A stretch of DNA of 64,000 nt from Bifidobacterium bifidum ATCC 29521 = JCM 1255 = DSM 20456. GTDB lineage: Bacteria > Actinomycetota > Actinomycetes > Actinomycetales > Bifidobacteriaceae. A program made the position numbers and the translations under genes. Below are positions 26,015 through 35,826 of this stretch, piece after piece. Below the pieces are notes generated by a model, which searched no databases, had not been told where the DNA came from, and was given only the letters and a program-made list of their open reading frames with translations. Where the stretch lies: assembly GCF_001025135.1 (NCBI RefSeq), contig NZ_AP012323.1:1302001-1366000 (forward strand), in the 5' to 3' direction. Within the stretch, counting starts at the first letter, position 1. Every line of letters starts with the position of its first letter.

Positions 26015-27822
26015 TCGTCCTGCGCTTCCGCAGCCGGTTCGGCGGCATCCAAAGCTTCCGCTTCGTCCGTCTGTGCATCGTCGGCTTCGGCGGGTTCCGC
26101 GTCCTCGGCTTCATCAGCGGCTTCGCCGGTGTCATCGGCGTTCTGGTCGGCGGGGTCGGTGAAGGATTCGGCGCCTTCTTCGGTCTCCTTGGCCGTCAGC
26201 TCCTCCTCGTCGGCCAGCGGGCCGTCAAGGGACGCCTCGTCTTCGGCATCGGGGTTCTGGCCGGCTTCGGCATCGGCTGAGTCATCGGAGTCATCCGATT
26301 CGGCATCGTCCGACTCGTCGCCGTATCCGTCTTCGGAGCCGCCGTACATGTCGTCGTAGTCGTCGGGCGCGAACTGGGCGTCGTCCTCGCTGATGCCGAG
26401 CATGTCGAGCTCGTCATCGGTGAAGTGCTCCATGTCGTGATCGATAATCACGTCGTCCACGGTCTCGTCCTCATCGGCTTCGGCGTACTGGGTTTCGAGA
26501 CGGTCGAGCAGGTCGTCCAATGCGGCGGCCTCCTCGGTACGGCCGCACTCGTCGAGGAAGTACTGCTCGGCCTGCACGGCACGCATGCGGTATTCGCCCG
26601 GCAGCCCTTTGGAACGTCCGAGCGTGTGGACGATCTCGATGGCCTTGTCCCACATCTTGAGGTCGGCGAGGGCACCGGCATAGACCAGGAACATCTCGGC
26701 CTTCGCCTCGCCATGCAACGCCTTGGCATCGTCGGAGCGCACCACTTCGATGGCCTTCTTGGGATCGCCGTTGCCGCGTTCGCAGTCGGCGATGAACGGC
26801 AGGTAGTCGAGGAAGCCGTTCATGCGGTACGCGGTGCGGAACTCACGCAGGGCGAGCTTGTAATCGCCCTGACGGTACGCGATGAAGGCAAGCGTCTCAC
26901 GGGAGAAATCGATGCGCGACGCCTGATGAGCAGCCCACTTGGCGTGGGCGAGGGCCAGTTCGGGATCCTTCTCCTCCAGCGCATAGGCGGCGAGGATGTG
27001 CAGGCCGATGTTCTCGGCGTGCTCCTTGGACAGGCCGCGCAGGCGTTCACGCTCTTCCTTGGACAGCATGGACCATTCCATGCCCTTGGGCATCTTCGGC
27101 TCGTTCGGACGACGATCCGTATAGGGGTTCTGCGAAGGGTAGCTTACCGTGCCGTCGGAATTGCGACGGGGACCGTTCATATAGTCCTGACGCTTCTGCT
27201 CCCGATATTCGCGCTTCTCCTCGGCGGAGAACTCGCGACGCTCGCCGTCGCGGCGGTCATCGCGCTGATAGCGCGGACGATCGCCATCACGATGGAAGTC
27301 GCGGCGGTCATCGCGACGGTAACGCGGGTTGTCGCCGCCGCGGCGGTCATCGCGACGGAAACCACCACGATCACCATCCTTGCGGAAACCACCCTTGTGG
27401 AAGTCACGGCGCTCCCCATCCTTGTGGAAACCGCCATCCCGGCGGAACCCGCCCTGATCACCGTCACGACGCGGACCGCGATGGAAATCACGACGATCAC
27501 CATCGCGACGGTCGTCACGACGGAAACCGCCGCGCTCACCATCACGACGGAACGGACGGTCACCATCACGACGGTCATCGCGACGGAAACCACCACGATC
27601 ACCATCCTTGCGGAAACCACCCTTGTGGAAGTCACGGCGCTCCCCATCCTTATGGAAACCGCCCTTGCCGCGGTACCCGCTATGCTCGCTGTCGCGCCGG
27701 AATCCGCCGCGGTCGCCGTCCTTGCGGTAACCGCCCGACTTGCGGTAACCGCCGGAACGTCCGGAGCCGTAACCGCGGTTGCCGTATGATTTGCCGCCGG
27801 AGCGGCCCTGTTCTTCTGCCAT
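26011..27822 (-). CDS. TPR-like protein with RG/D-rich repeats and acidic tail
   Basis: A 603-residue protein in three parts. Residues ~1-215 are low-complexity and rich in Arg, Gly, Asp, Lys and Phe, with a repeated GGFRKDGDRGGFRRDDRR-like unit. Residues ~235-445 form a helical core that resembles tetratricopeptide-like repeats (LHILAAYALEEKDPELALAH, then REFRTAYRMNGFLDYL). Residues ~450-603 are strongly acidic. The core corresponds by position to M. tuberculosis Rv1691. The basic RGG-like head suggests RNA or nucleic-acid binding, perhaps ribosome related, but no function is established. The number of head repeats may vary between strains. Confidence 0.8.
   Translation of the reverse strand: MAEEQGRSGGKSYGNRGYGSGRSGGYRKSGGYRKDGDRGGFRRDSEHSGYRGKGGFHKDGERRDFHKGGFRKDGDRGGFRRDDRRDGDRPFRRDGERGGFRRDDRRDGDRRDFHRGPRRDGDQGGFRRDGGFHKDGERRDFHKGGFRKDGDRGGFRRDDRRGGDNPRYRRDDRRDFHRDGDRPRYQRDDRRDGERREFSAEEKREYREQKRQDYMNGPRRNSDGTVSYPSQNPYTDRRPNEPKMPKGMEWSMLSKEERERLRGLSKEHAENIGLHILAAYALEEKDPELALAHAKWAAHQASRIDFSRETLAFIAYRQGDYKLALREFRTAYRMNGFLDYLPFIADCERGNGDPKKAIEVVRSDDAKALHGEAKAEMFLVYAGALADLKMWDKAIEIVHTLGRSKGLPGEYRMRAVQAEQYFLDECGRTEEAAALDDLLDRLETQYAEADEDETVDDVIIDHDMEHFTDDELDMLGISEDDAQFAPDDYDDMYGGSEDGYGDESDDAESDDSDDSADAEAGQNPDAEDEASLDGPLADEEELTAKETEEGAESFTDPADQNADDTGEAADEAEDAEPAEADDAQTDEAEALDAAEPAAEAQDE
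27344..27435. repeat. 92-bp direct repeat, copy 1
   Basis: Matches 27572-27663 with one difference (27424 versus 27652), 228 bases apart and in frame, inside the RG/D-rich head of the TPR-like gene. It is a likely site of slippage or unequal recombination. Confidence 0.85.
27572..27663. repeat. 92-bp direct repeat, copy 2
   Basis: Second copy of the repeat at 27344-27435. The spacing (228 bases, 76 codons) keeps the frame, so copy-number change would lengthen or shorten the protein without disrupting it. Confidence 0.85.
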
Positions 27823-27956
27823 ACGTGTATGCCTTTCTTAATGCAAAGTCTGTTGTTGCGATGCGATGCCACGATGAGCGGGATGGTCTCCATGCCGGCG
27901 CAACCACCCCAGCCGGCCCTGGCCGGCAGCTCCCCGCCAGTGGGAGCAGGAATGAA

Positions 27957-29279
27957 TCAGTGCTTCTCGACGACGCCGAGCGCCTTCTTGCCGCGGCGGA
28001 TGAGCGCGAAACGACCGTGCAGGAAATCGTCCTGGCCCAATGTCTGCTCTTCGTCGGTCACACGGTTGTTGTTCAGATACACGCCACCGGACTTGATGGT
28101 CTTGCGGGCCTCGGAAATAGACTTGAACAGGCCTGCCTTCACCCCGGCCTCGGTGATGCGGTCGTCGATGCCGACGGACGCGAACGTCTTGGCACCGGAC
28201 TCGTCCTCTATCTTGAGTCCGTCGATGGCGGCTTCAAGCGTGTCCTCGTCGATGGAGGCAAGGTCGCCGCCGCGCCCGAACAGGGCTGCGGACGCGTCGA
28301 TCGCCGCCTGCGTCGCGGCCTCGCCATGCACGAAGCTGGTCACTTCCCATGCGAGGGTGCGCTGGGCTTCGCGTGCGCCGGGATTGGTGCGCGATTCTTC
28401 GGCGAGTCGTTCGATCTCGGCCTTTGGCAGGAACGTGAATGCCTTGAGCAGGCCTTCCATCTCGACGTCGGGGCGGTTGAACCAGAACTGGTAGAACCGG
28501 TACGGGCTGAGCATGGTGGCATCGAGCCACACCGCGTTGCCTTCGGATTTGCCGAATTTCTTTCCGGTGGCGTCGGTGATGATCGGGCTGGTGAACACGT
28601 TCACCGTGGCGCCGCGCACCTTGCGAATCAGGTCCATGCCGGAGGTCAGGTTGCCCCACTGGTCGGATCCGCCGATTTCCAGCGTGCAGCCGTACTCGTC
28701 GAACAGGTGAAGGAAGTCGTTGCCCTGCAGCACCTGGTAGCTGAATTCCGTGAAGGAGATGCCCTCCTCGGAGTTCAGACGACGCGCGACCGTGTCCTTG
28801 GCCAGCATGGTGCCGAGTCGGAAGTTCTTACCGACGTCGCGCAGGAAGTCGATGACGGACATCTGCGCGGTCCAGTCGTAATTGGAGACGAAACGCACCG
28901 GATTGTCGCCGTAGGTTTCCAGAATGCCGCCGATCTGCCGCTTGAGCCGTTCGGCCCAGCCGGCGACGACGTCCTTCGGGTTGAGGGTGCGCTCGCCCGA
29001 CTGGCGGGGGTCGCCAATCAGACCGGTCGCGCCGCCGACCAAGGCGATCGGATGATGCCCGGCGGCCTGAAGGTGACGCATGTTGATCAGCTGCACGAGA
29101 TTGCCGATATGCAGCGACGCCGCGGTCGGGTCGAAGCCGCAATAATAGGTGACCGGCTCCCCGTTCAACGCTTCGGCGAGTTGTTTCCTGTCGGTGGACT
29201 GGGAAATCAACCCGCGCCATTCCAGTTCTTCAAGGACGGAATCGAATCCGGCCTCTTTGAAATCGGTGACGTGAGCCAT
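27957..29279 (-). CDS. tyrS: tyrosyl-tRNA synthetase
   Basis: A 440-residue class I synthetase. The HIGH-type motif is [12 protein letters not shown], the tyrosine-binding YCGFDPTA precedes it, and the KMSKS-type motif is [11 protein letters not shown]-terminal S4 domain ([15 protein letters not shown]) ends the protein. No T-box leader was seen in the 136 bases upstream. It is the first gene of the run leading through the TPR-like gene to tlyA. Confidence 0.96.
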   Translation of the reverse strand: MAHVTDFKEAGFDSVLEELEWRGLISQSTDRKQLAEALNGEPVTYYCGFDPTAASLHIGNLVQLINMRHLQAAGHHPIALVGGATGLIGDPRQSGERTLNPKDVVAGWAERLKRQIGGILETYGDNPVRFVSNYDWTAQMSVIDFLRDVGKNFRLGTMLAKDTVARRLNSEEGISFTEFSYQVLQGNDFLHLFDEYGCTLEIGGSDQWGNLTSGMDLIRKVRGATVNVFTSPIITDATGKKFGKSEGNAVWLDATMLSPYRFYQFWFNRPDVEMEGLLKAFTFLPKAEIERLAEESRTNPGAREAQRTLAWEVTSFVHGEAATQAAIDASAALFGRGGDLASIDEDTLEAAIDGLKIEDESGAKTFASVGIDDRITEAGVKAGLFKSISEARKTIKSGGVYLNNNRVTDEEQTLGQDDFLHGRFALIRRGKKALGVVEKH

Positions 29280-29415
29280 GGATATTGGTACTCCCTATCA
29301 AATTCTGGGCATTGTGCATCTATCAGTCTCGCAGAACATATCGACAGCATGCGCCAGGACGGCTGCCCGCGAAACGTCGGGGAATGCTCCCCGGTTCGTC
29401 GCTTGAATCCGGCCG

Positions 29416-30195
29416 TCAGTGACGGTACAGGCTTTCGAGAATCCGGCGCAGCTGCTCCAGCACATCGTTGTTGCGTTCGGTGCGCAGTTTCGGGAACGAG
29501 GCGATCATTCGACGCTGCTGACGGTTGAAGATGGACATCGCCGCGTCCCTGACCCGCATCATGAAGTCGAACGACATCTCTTTGCCGGATTTCCACGATT
29601 CGCTCATCTTGCCGGTGACATCGCTGACGGCGACCTTCATGGCGTCTCCGTAATGCGTCATGGCGGCCATGAGATTGTCGAGACTGTTCTCGAAATGCAT
29701 GATGCCGCACACCGTGACGACGAGGTCGATCAGCGTGAGCACGAACAGCACCCCGCACAGCCAGTGGATGGCGGGCAGCGGCAGCCGGTCGGTGACACCT
29801 GCAACCTGCGGCTGGATCACCGACGTGATGAGCACGCCGCCCACGCCGAACACGAACGCCCCCAGCAGGCAGATGCGCCCGTTAAGATTGAATTTGTAGT
29901 CGGAGTAGTCCCACCAGCGGGCATGAAACAGCGCCTCCATGACCCAGGATGTGACGTATTCCAGTATGCTGGCACCGACCATCGAAAGCAGGAACACCAC
30001 CAGGGGATTGTGTACCTGTCCCAGCACCACGACGGCGCCGACTGCGCCCGCACCGTAAATCGGGCACACCGGGCCGTTGAGGAATCCGCGGTTGACTGGC
30101 CGGCGCTCCAGGATGGACACGAGAATGGACTCGTACACCCATCCGCAGAAGCTGTAGAACAGGAACCACAGGAACAGTTTTTCCACGAACAGCAT
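29416..30195 (-). CDS. CmpB-type (putative ABC transporter type IV) membrane protein
   Basis: A 259-residue membrane protein matching the PF06541-like family: LFYSFCGWVYESILVSI, then RGFLNGPVCPIYGAGAVGAV, then SILEYVTSWVMEALFHARWWDYS and GRICLLGAFVFG. About five to six membrane spans are followed by a ~100-residue cytoplasmic tail. No ATPase lies nearby and the transport role of this family is unproven. The start overlaps the upstream HD-domain gene by one base (TGATG), so they are coupled. Confidence 0.8.
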   Translation of the reverse strand: MLFVEKLFLWFLFYSFCGWVYESILVSILERRPVNRGFLNGPVCPIYGAGAVGAVVVLGQVHNPLVVFLLSMVGASILEYVTSWVMEALFHARWWDYSDYKFNLNGRICLLGAFVFGVGGVLITSVIQPQVAGVTDRLPLPAIHWLCGVLFVLTLIDLVVTVCGIMHFENSLDNLMAAMTHYGDAMKVAVSDVTGKMSESWKSGKEMSFDFMMRVRDAAMSIFNRQQRRMIASFPKLRTERNNDVLEQLRRILESLYRH

Positions 30196-30782
30196 CAGGC
30201 CAGCACCTCCCGGCTCCGTGAGGGCTTGTGCCGCCCGTCGTGCGCGGACGCTGCGGATGCTCCGCTTTCGATTGCGGCGAGGGGTTTACCGGACTCCAGT
30301 TGCGGCTTGGAGAACCGCTCCAGGGAGAAGGTCTCCCGCGTGGCACTGATCTTGTCGGCCATGGTGACCAGATAGCCTTCGATGTAGCTCGGCGGCTTGA
30401 GCGTCATGGGGAACATGTGGCATGCGATGCTGTCACGTTCGATCGCGTTGAGGCGGAAGTCACGCACTGCGTTGCGCAATGCAGCCTGCCCGTGCGTGAA
30501 CCCGTGCAGCCTATGGGCGCCGTCATCCCAGTCATGCCAGTCATACAGGAAGTAATCGTGCAGCAGAGCCGCGCGGACCAGCGAATGCAGATCGACCTTG
30601 TCCCACAGATGCAGGCGGTCGGCCATCCACACGGCGAGGCACGCCACGCGGATAGAATGCGCGAATGTCGTCACCGCTCCATGCTGGTAGCATCCGCGCT
30701 CGATATGCTGCATATGATCATGGACGATGATGTCGTGCCCATGCTCGTTGACCAACGACCGAATCTGATTGCGCGTCAGCAC
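30195..30782 (-). CDS. HD-domain phosphohydrolase
   Basis: A 195-residue soluble protein with the HD metal-binding pattern: the first His in TTFAHSIRVACLAVWMAD, the HD pair in AALLHDYFLYDW, and further His/Asp in MADKISAT. Members hydrolyse nucleotides or phospho-compounds. It is translationally coupled to the CmpB-type membrane protein downstream, a pairing also common in Firmicutes and bifidobacteria. Substrate unknown. The C-terminal ~35 residues are low complexity. Confidence 0.8.
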   Translation of the reverse strand: MLTRNQIRSLVNEHGHDIIVHDHMQHIERGCYQHGAVTTFAHSIRVACLAVWMADRLHLWDKVDLHSLVRAALLHDYFLYDWHDWDDGAHRLHGFTHGQAALRNAVRDFRLNAIERDSIACHMFPMTLKPPSYIEGYLVTMADKISATRETFSLERFSKPQLESGKPLAAIESGASAASAHDGRHKPSRSREVLA

Positions 30783-30915
30783 ACTGTTTCCCTTCGCCCG
30801 AATCCGTCTTCCGTATGTCTGTGTCTCTTCCAGTCATGATTCTAGGTCAGACTCCTGTCACGCGGGTTCATCCTTCAGGATGAGCCCGCGCGCGCTGGCG
30901 GGGACGTGGAGGCGG

Positions 30916-32403
30916 TCAGTCGGTGACGGAACGCAGGGACTTCGGGGACTTGTAGGCCGGACCATCGCTCACGGAGTTGGCGAACACGCGCAGCGCGTCG
31001 ACGGTGGCCTTGGCGCAGGCGATCTGTTCACGTACACGGGCCGGCGACGTGCCGCCCTTGCCGTTGCGGGCGGACACAGAGCCTTCGGTGGACAGCACCT
31101 CACGCACCTGCGGGGCCTTGTCGGCGGGCAGGAAGTCACGGAAGATCCCGATGAAATCGTCATCCGTGAGATCCCACAGCTCCTGGCCACGGCCTTCGGC
31201 GAGCTTGACGCATGCACCGGAAAGCTCATGCGCGTGACGGAACGGCACACCATTCTTGACGAGCCATTCGGCGATGTCCGTGGCGAGCGCGAATCCGGTC
31301 GGCGCTTCGGCCGCAAGACGGTCGTGGTCGAAGCTCATGGTGGCGATCATACCGGTGAAGGCGGGCAGCAGCACCTCCAGCGTATCGACCTGGTCGAAGA
31401 CCGCCTCCTTGTCTTCCTGCAGGTCGCGGGCGTACGCGGTGGGCAGGCCCTTGAGCGTGGCGAGCAGGCCTGTCAGGTCGCCGATGAGACGGCCGGACTT
31501 GCCGCGGGCGAGCTCGGCGATGTCGGGGTTCTTCTTCTGCGGCATGATCGAGGAGCCGGTGGAGTAGGCGTCATCGAGACGCACGAACGCGAATTCCTGG
31601 GTGTTCCAGATGATGATCTCCTCGCTCAGACGCGAGATGTCGACGCCGGCCATGGCGGCGACGAACGCGAATTCGGCCACCAGATCGCGCGAGGCGGTGC
31701 CGTCGATGGAGTTCTCGGTAACCTTGCCGAAACCGAGTTCTCGGGCGACCGCGACCGGCTCCAGTCCGAGCGTGTTGCCGGCGAGCGCCCCGGAGCCGTA
31801 CGGGCTGGCGTCGATGCGCTTGTCCCAATCCACGAGTCGCTGCACGTCACGCAGCAGCGGCCACACGTGTGCCATGAGCTGATGCGCGAGCAGCACGGGC
31901 TGGGCGTGCTGCATGTGGGTGCGGCCAGGCATGACGGTGCCACCGGCCTTGACCGACTGGTCGATCAGCGCGGATGCGAGGGAAAGCAGCTGACCTGCGA
32001 TGACGCGGGAGTGGCGGCGCAGCCACATGCGGATCAGGCAGGCGATCTGATCGTTGCGGGAACGGCCGGCGCGCAGTTTGCCGCCGAGCTCGTCGCCTGC
32101 GATCTCCAGCAGGCCGCGCTCCAGCGCGGTGGCCTCGTCCTCGTCGTCTTCGATGGGCGCAAACGCACCGGAGTCGACGCGGCGCTGCAGCTCGTCAAGC
32201 GAGGCTTCCATGCGGCTGAGCTCATCGGCGGTCAGCAGGCCTGCGCGGCCGAGGGCACGCGCGTGGGCGCGGGAACCAGCGATGTCGTCATCGGCGAGTC
32301 GCCAGTCGAACTGCGTGGATTTCGACAGACGGGCCAGCTCGGGCGACGGTCCGGAAGTGAAGCGGCCGCCCCACAGGGCGAGGTATTCGGTGTTTTCAGC
32401 CAT
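30916..32403 (-). CDS. argH: argininosuccinate lyase
   Basis: A 495-residue enzyme splitting argininosuccinate into arginine and fumarate, the last step of arginine synthesis. The family signature [12 protein letters not shown] and the [14 protein letters not shown] region are intact. The start has AAGGAG six bases upstream. It normally follows argG directly in actinobacteria, but a ~12-kb restriction-modification island separates them here, so argH probably uses its own promoter within 32404-32556; I see no clear -35/-10 pair there. Confidence 0.96.
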   Translation of the reverse strand: MAENTEYLALWGGRFTSGPSPELARLSKSTQFDWRLADDDIAGSRAHARALGRAGLLTADELSRMEASLDELQRRVDSGAFAPIEDDEDEATALERGLLEIAGDELGGKLRAGRSRNDQIACLIRMWLRRHSRVIAGQLLSLASALIDQSVKAGGTVMPGRTHMQHAQPVLLAHQLMAHVWPLLRDVQRLVDWDKRIDASPYGSGALAGNTLGLEPVAVARELGFGKVTENSIDGTASRDLVAEFAFVAAMAGVDISRLSEEIIIWNTQEFAFVRLDDAYSTGSSIMPQKKNPDIAELARGKSGRLIGDLTGLLATLKGLPTAYARDLQEDKEAVFDQVDTLEVLLPAFTGMIATMSFDHDRLAAEAPTGFALATDIAEWLVKNGVPFRHAHELSGACVKLAEGRGQELWDLTDDDFIGIFRDFLPADKAPQVREVLSTEGSVSARNGKGGTSPARVREQIACAKATVDALRVFANSVSDGPAYKSPKSLRSVTD

Positions 32404-32556
32404 GCGATACTCCTTGGAGAATGGGCATATTCGTGCGGTTTCGACTGTCTGCCAGACTATCAGCGTTGTGATACATTCCCGTGGCGGCTCTCCGGTCGAG
32501 CGGCCAGACATACACAAGCACCAGCAGGAATGGCACCGTACAGCGTTACAAAACCG

Positions 32557-35500
32557 TCAGAGGGCGAATCGCCAGTGCGAGACCTCCTCGTCGATGTCGA
32601 ACCCGCCTTCGAGCACGAACTGTTTCAACAGTTTCGACGCCTGTACTTTCACTTTGAAATTCGGCAGCGTCACATTCATGCATCGCTCGAAGAACGATTT
32701 CGCCCGTGGCACGTCGATGGTGTCACGCAGGGCGTCGAATCGGCCGAATGCGTTCAGACTTTTCTCATTGATATATCTGACGGTGAGTTCTTCAAGCAAC
32801 GACCTGTCAACGCCGAGATGATCCACGAGCTTGTCGATCTGCTCATCTTTCTCTCGTTTGGCATAGCGCGTGATGTAGTCCCGCAGCGTCATGCCTTCCT
32901 CGACTTCCACATCGCCACGCTCCACATCATGCAGGAACAGCTCAGCAAGTCGTTGTTCGTCCCTCGAAAGCGCAGCGAAGGATCGGTGCAGCTGTGCGGA
33001 CATCTCCGCCAACTCCGGACTGTCCTCCTTGAGTGCCTTGAGCCATTTGACGAAGTTGGCATTCATGTAGTCGGTGTCGATCAGTCCGGTGTCGATTTCG
33101 GTGAGATACCCTTCCAGCTCATAAGGCGCTTCGGGGTCACATCTCCCGTCATCGTCCGGTTCTCCGGCGCAGCTGTCATCATCGAACAGCTCCTTATACC
33201 GCTGGGCGAGAATCAGATATGTGCGTTCGTCAATTTGGGGACGCACGATATCAGGTTCGCCGTTCCCGCCATCGTTCTCATCCGCATCGTCGGCATCCGT
33301 GCCATCGACCTTGTATTCCGTGGTGTTCCAGTCGAAACCCTGCACTTTCGCCGCTTCAAGGTAACGATTCAGCTCTACGAACTCCTTGGCGAACTTGCGT
33401 CTGGCCTCCACCGATTCCGGCAGCTGCATGAGGTCCGATTCCCCGTTATCCGTGAACACGTCGAGAATCTCCAAGTACCGTGTATCCATGGATTTCACGT
33501 TCGCGGGCAGTTTCTGCACGAACAAATCAAGCGGCCTGTCGCCGGAGTACAGTTTCACCGCCGCTTCGATGAAGCCGTACATGGTGTGCGGCTTGCGGTA
33601 GTAGCGGATGACTCCGAACGGCTTGTCCGGCCCGAACAGGCGGTTCGTGCGGCTGAACGCCTGAATGATGCTTTCGTAGTCGATAATCTTGTCGAGATAC
33701 AGCGTATTCACCCATTTTGAGTCAAATCCGGTGAGCATCTGGTCCACGACAATGAGCAAATCGAGCTGCTGACTGCGGTTTGCTGCTATGCCGCCGTACG
33801 GACTCTTATGCGATAGTCGCGACGAAATATCTTTCTTCATCGCCGGCCATGTGGGGATGATGAACTCTTTGCCGAACGCCTCGTTGTAATCGGTGATGAT
33901 TTCAGTCAGCGCATCTTCTTTATCCGTTGCTCCTTCGTTGTTGTCGATGTTGGGATCGAACAACGCCGTTACATGCAACTTAGGTGCTTGCTGCTTGAAC
34001 AAGTGATAATAGTTGACAGCTTCAGGAATGGAGCTAGTGGCGAGCATCGCATGGAATTTGCCCGCATGGCTGAGCACCGGGAACTGTTCGAGAATGTCCG
34101 AGACCACCATGTTCGGATGCGGTGAGTCGATGCCATATTGGTCTCGTCCAAGGAAATCCTCGATGCCACTGAGACGGTTTCCAGCGCCATCAACCATCGG
34201 CCCCATAGGGACCTCGGATTTATCCATGTAATGCTGAAACACCTTAGCTTTAATGGGGTCAGCAAGTGCATCTTCCGTACTCTCAGCTTTCGCCTTGTCG
34301 AGAGCCACGGCACGTCTGACTTCAGAATCCTTGTACGTGGTCACCATGTACGGATCGAATCCGAGTACATTATGGTCACGAATGCCGTCGGCGATGCTGT
34401 ACCGGTGCAGGCAACGGCCGAATACCATGGCGGTGGTGGAGTTCTTCTTCTGGTTTTCGCCCAGAATGGGTGTGCCTGTGAATCCGAAGAACAGCGCGTT
34501 GGGGAAGGAACGGCGGATGACTTGCAACATGTCGCCGAAGGTGGAGCGATGGCATTCGTCCACGATGAAGACGATGCGTCGTGCAGCAAGTTGATCCAGC
34601 CATGTCTGGGTGACGCCCCGCTCCCCTGCTTTCACGTTGCTCATCTTCTGGATAGAGGTGACGATCAGGGTGTCGTTGACATCGGTGCTGTTGAGTTTGT
34701 CCCGCAAAACACCGGTGTTCTCCGTGCCCTGCACTTCCGTCTCGCTGTCGGCAAAGCTGCGGTACTCCTTCAATGATTGAGTGCCCAGTTCGATTCGGTC
34801 CATGAGGAACACGACCTTGTCGGCGTCATGCGAGTCAGCAATGAGCTGAGCCGATTTGAAGCTGGTCATGGTCTTGCCTGAACCGGTGGTGTGCCACACA
34901 TAGCCGCCGGGTCGTCCCGGCATGGAGGGTCGCTGTTCCCAATCACATTTCCTCACCACATCGGAGATGGCGTTTGCCGCGATGTACTGGTAGCTGCGCA
35001 GCACCTTAAGGCATCCATCCGCCGAGTCGGCGATGGTGTAGAAGCCGATGAGCTGGTGCGCCATGGGAATGGACAGCAGGCCGGCGGTGCCGGAAGTGCC
35101 TCCGATGAACAGCTTCCATTCGTCTTTGCCTGGGTGTTGCCCGCCACAGATAGGCTCGTTGTTGTAGTCCGCCCAATGGAAGTAATAGCTTGGATTGAAT
35201 TTGTCCGCGCCGGGATTGGCGAAGTAGACGGCGTCGTCGGGGGTCATGGCCACGAAGATCTGCACGAGACGGAACAGGCCGGTGAACACGCCTTCGTGCG
35301 CGTATTTTTCGATCTGATTGGTCGCTTGGCTGACGGGTATGCCGCTTCTCTTGAGCTCGATATGGATCAATGGCATGCCATTGATGAGGAGCACGAGGTC
35401 GCCGCGCCGCGAGTTCAGCATCGTGTTCTTGGCTGGATAGACCGGTTGCTGAACGATTTGGTAGGTGCTTTTGCCGCCCGCGATCTCCTTGCGGTCATAG

Positions 35501-35826
35501 ATGTAGAGACTGACTTCCTTGCCGAAATGCGCCACATCTTCTTTGTTGTCACGCGTGATAGACACGGTACGCCCGTTGACGAACGAATTGAGCGCGAGCG
35601 GCGTTCGCAGGGTCTCGATCTGCTCGATTATCTGTGCCATTTCCCCATCCGTCAGCGGGTATTTGCCAAGCCTGTCTATGTCGTTGTTGTTGCGGTACAG
35701 TATGTCTTTCCAATTGTCGAGCAAATCCCGCTCAGTTGGATAGCGCAGGACACCGTCCTTCCATCCATGCTGCTTAAGCACGGTGATGACGTTTTCCTCA
35801 AACACCGATTCGCTATCGAATATCAT
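32557..35826 (-). CDS. hsdR: Type I restriction enzyme R subunit (HsdR)
   Basis: A 1089-residue motor/endonuclease subunit. The nuclease motif appears near residues 120-145 (LVLLINGMPLIHIELKRSG, with the D..ExK core). The helicase part has Walker A in TTGSGKTMTSFKSA, the DEAD-box variant DECHRS and the late motif LIVVDQMLTGFDSKW. It cuts unmethylated DNA with HsdM2S. Length is normal and no frameshift is visible, so restriction is probably active. The ATG at 35826 overlaps the end of the upstream gene by 14 bases. Confidence 0.95.
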   Translation of the reverse strand: MIFDSESVFEENVITVLKQHGWKDGVLRYPTERDLLDNWKDILYRNNNDIDRLGKYPLTDGEMAQIIEQIETLRTPLALNSFVNGRTVSITRDNKEDVAHFGKEVSLYIYDRKEIAGGKSTYQIVQQPVYPAKNTMLNSRRGDLVLLINGMPLIHIELKRSGIPVSQATNQIEKYAHEGVFTGLFRLVQIFVAMTPDDAVYFANPGADKFNPSYYFHWADYNNEPICGGQHPGKDEWKLFIGGTSGTAGLLSIPMAHQLIGFYTIADSADGCLKVLRSYQYIAANAISDVVRKCDWEQRPSMPGRPGGYVWHTTGSGKTMTSFKSAQLIADSHDADKVVFLMDRIELGTQSLKEYRSFADSETEVQGTENTGVLRDKLNSTDVNDTLIVTSIQKMSNVKAGERGVTQTWLDQLAARRIVFIVDECHRSTFGDMLQVIRRSFPNALFFGFTGTPILGENQKKNSTTAMVFGRCLHRYSIADGIRDHNVLGFDPYMVTTYKDSEVRRAVALDKAKAESTEDALADPIKAKVFQHYMDKSEVPMGPMVDGAGNRLSGIEDFLGRDQYGIDSPHPNMVVSDILEQFPVLSHAGKFHAMLATSSIPEAVNYYHLFKQQAPKLHVTALFDPNIDNNEGATDKEDALTEIITDYNEAFGKEFIIPTWPAMKKDISSRLSHKSPYGGIAANRSQQLDLLIVVDQMLTGFDSKWVNTLYLDKIIDYESIIQAFSRTNRLFGPDKPFGVIRYYRKPHTMYGFIEAAVKLYSGDRPLDLFVQKLPANVKSMDTRYLEILDVFTDNGESDLMQLPESVEARRKFAKEFVELNRYLEAAKVQGFDWNTTEYKVDGTDADDADENDGGNGEPDIVRPQIDERTYLILAQRYKELFDDDSCAGEPDDDGRCDPEAPYELEGYLTEIDTGLIDTDYMNANFVKWLKALKEDSPELAEMSAQLHRSFAALSRDEQRLAELFLHDVERGDVEVEEGMTLRDYITRYAKREKDEQIDKLVDHLGVDRSLLEELTVRYINEKSLNAFGRFDALRDTIDVPRAKSFFERCMNVTLPNFKVKVQASKLLKQFVLEGGFDIDEEVSHWRFAL

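Noticed and set aside
26425..27789. 454-codon plus-strand frame opposite the TPR-like gene
   Set aside because: It mirrors the repeat-rich minus-strand gene; its Thr/Ala/Val-rich product is a shadow of the RG-repeat codons.
29280..29415. T-box riboswitch before tyrS
   Set aside because: No T-box-like conserved sequence or antiterminator could be recognised in the leader.
30769..33720. 983-codon plus-strand frame across argH and hsdR
   Set aside because: It is antisense to two clear enzymes with intact motifs and shows no domain of its own.
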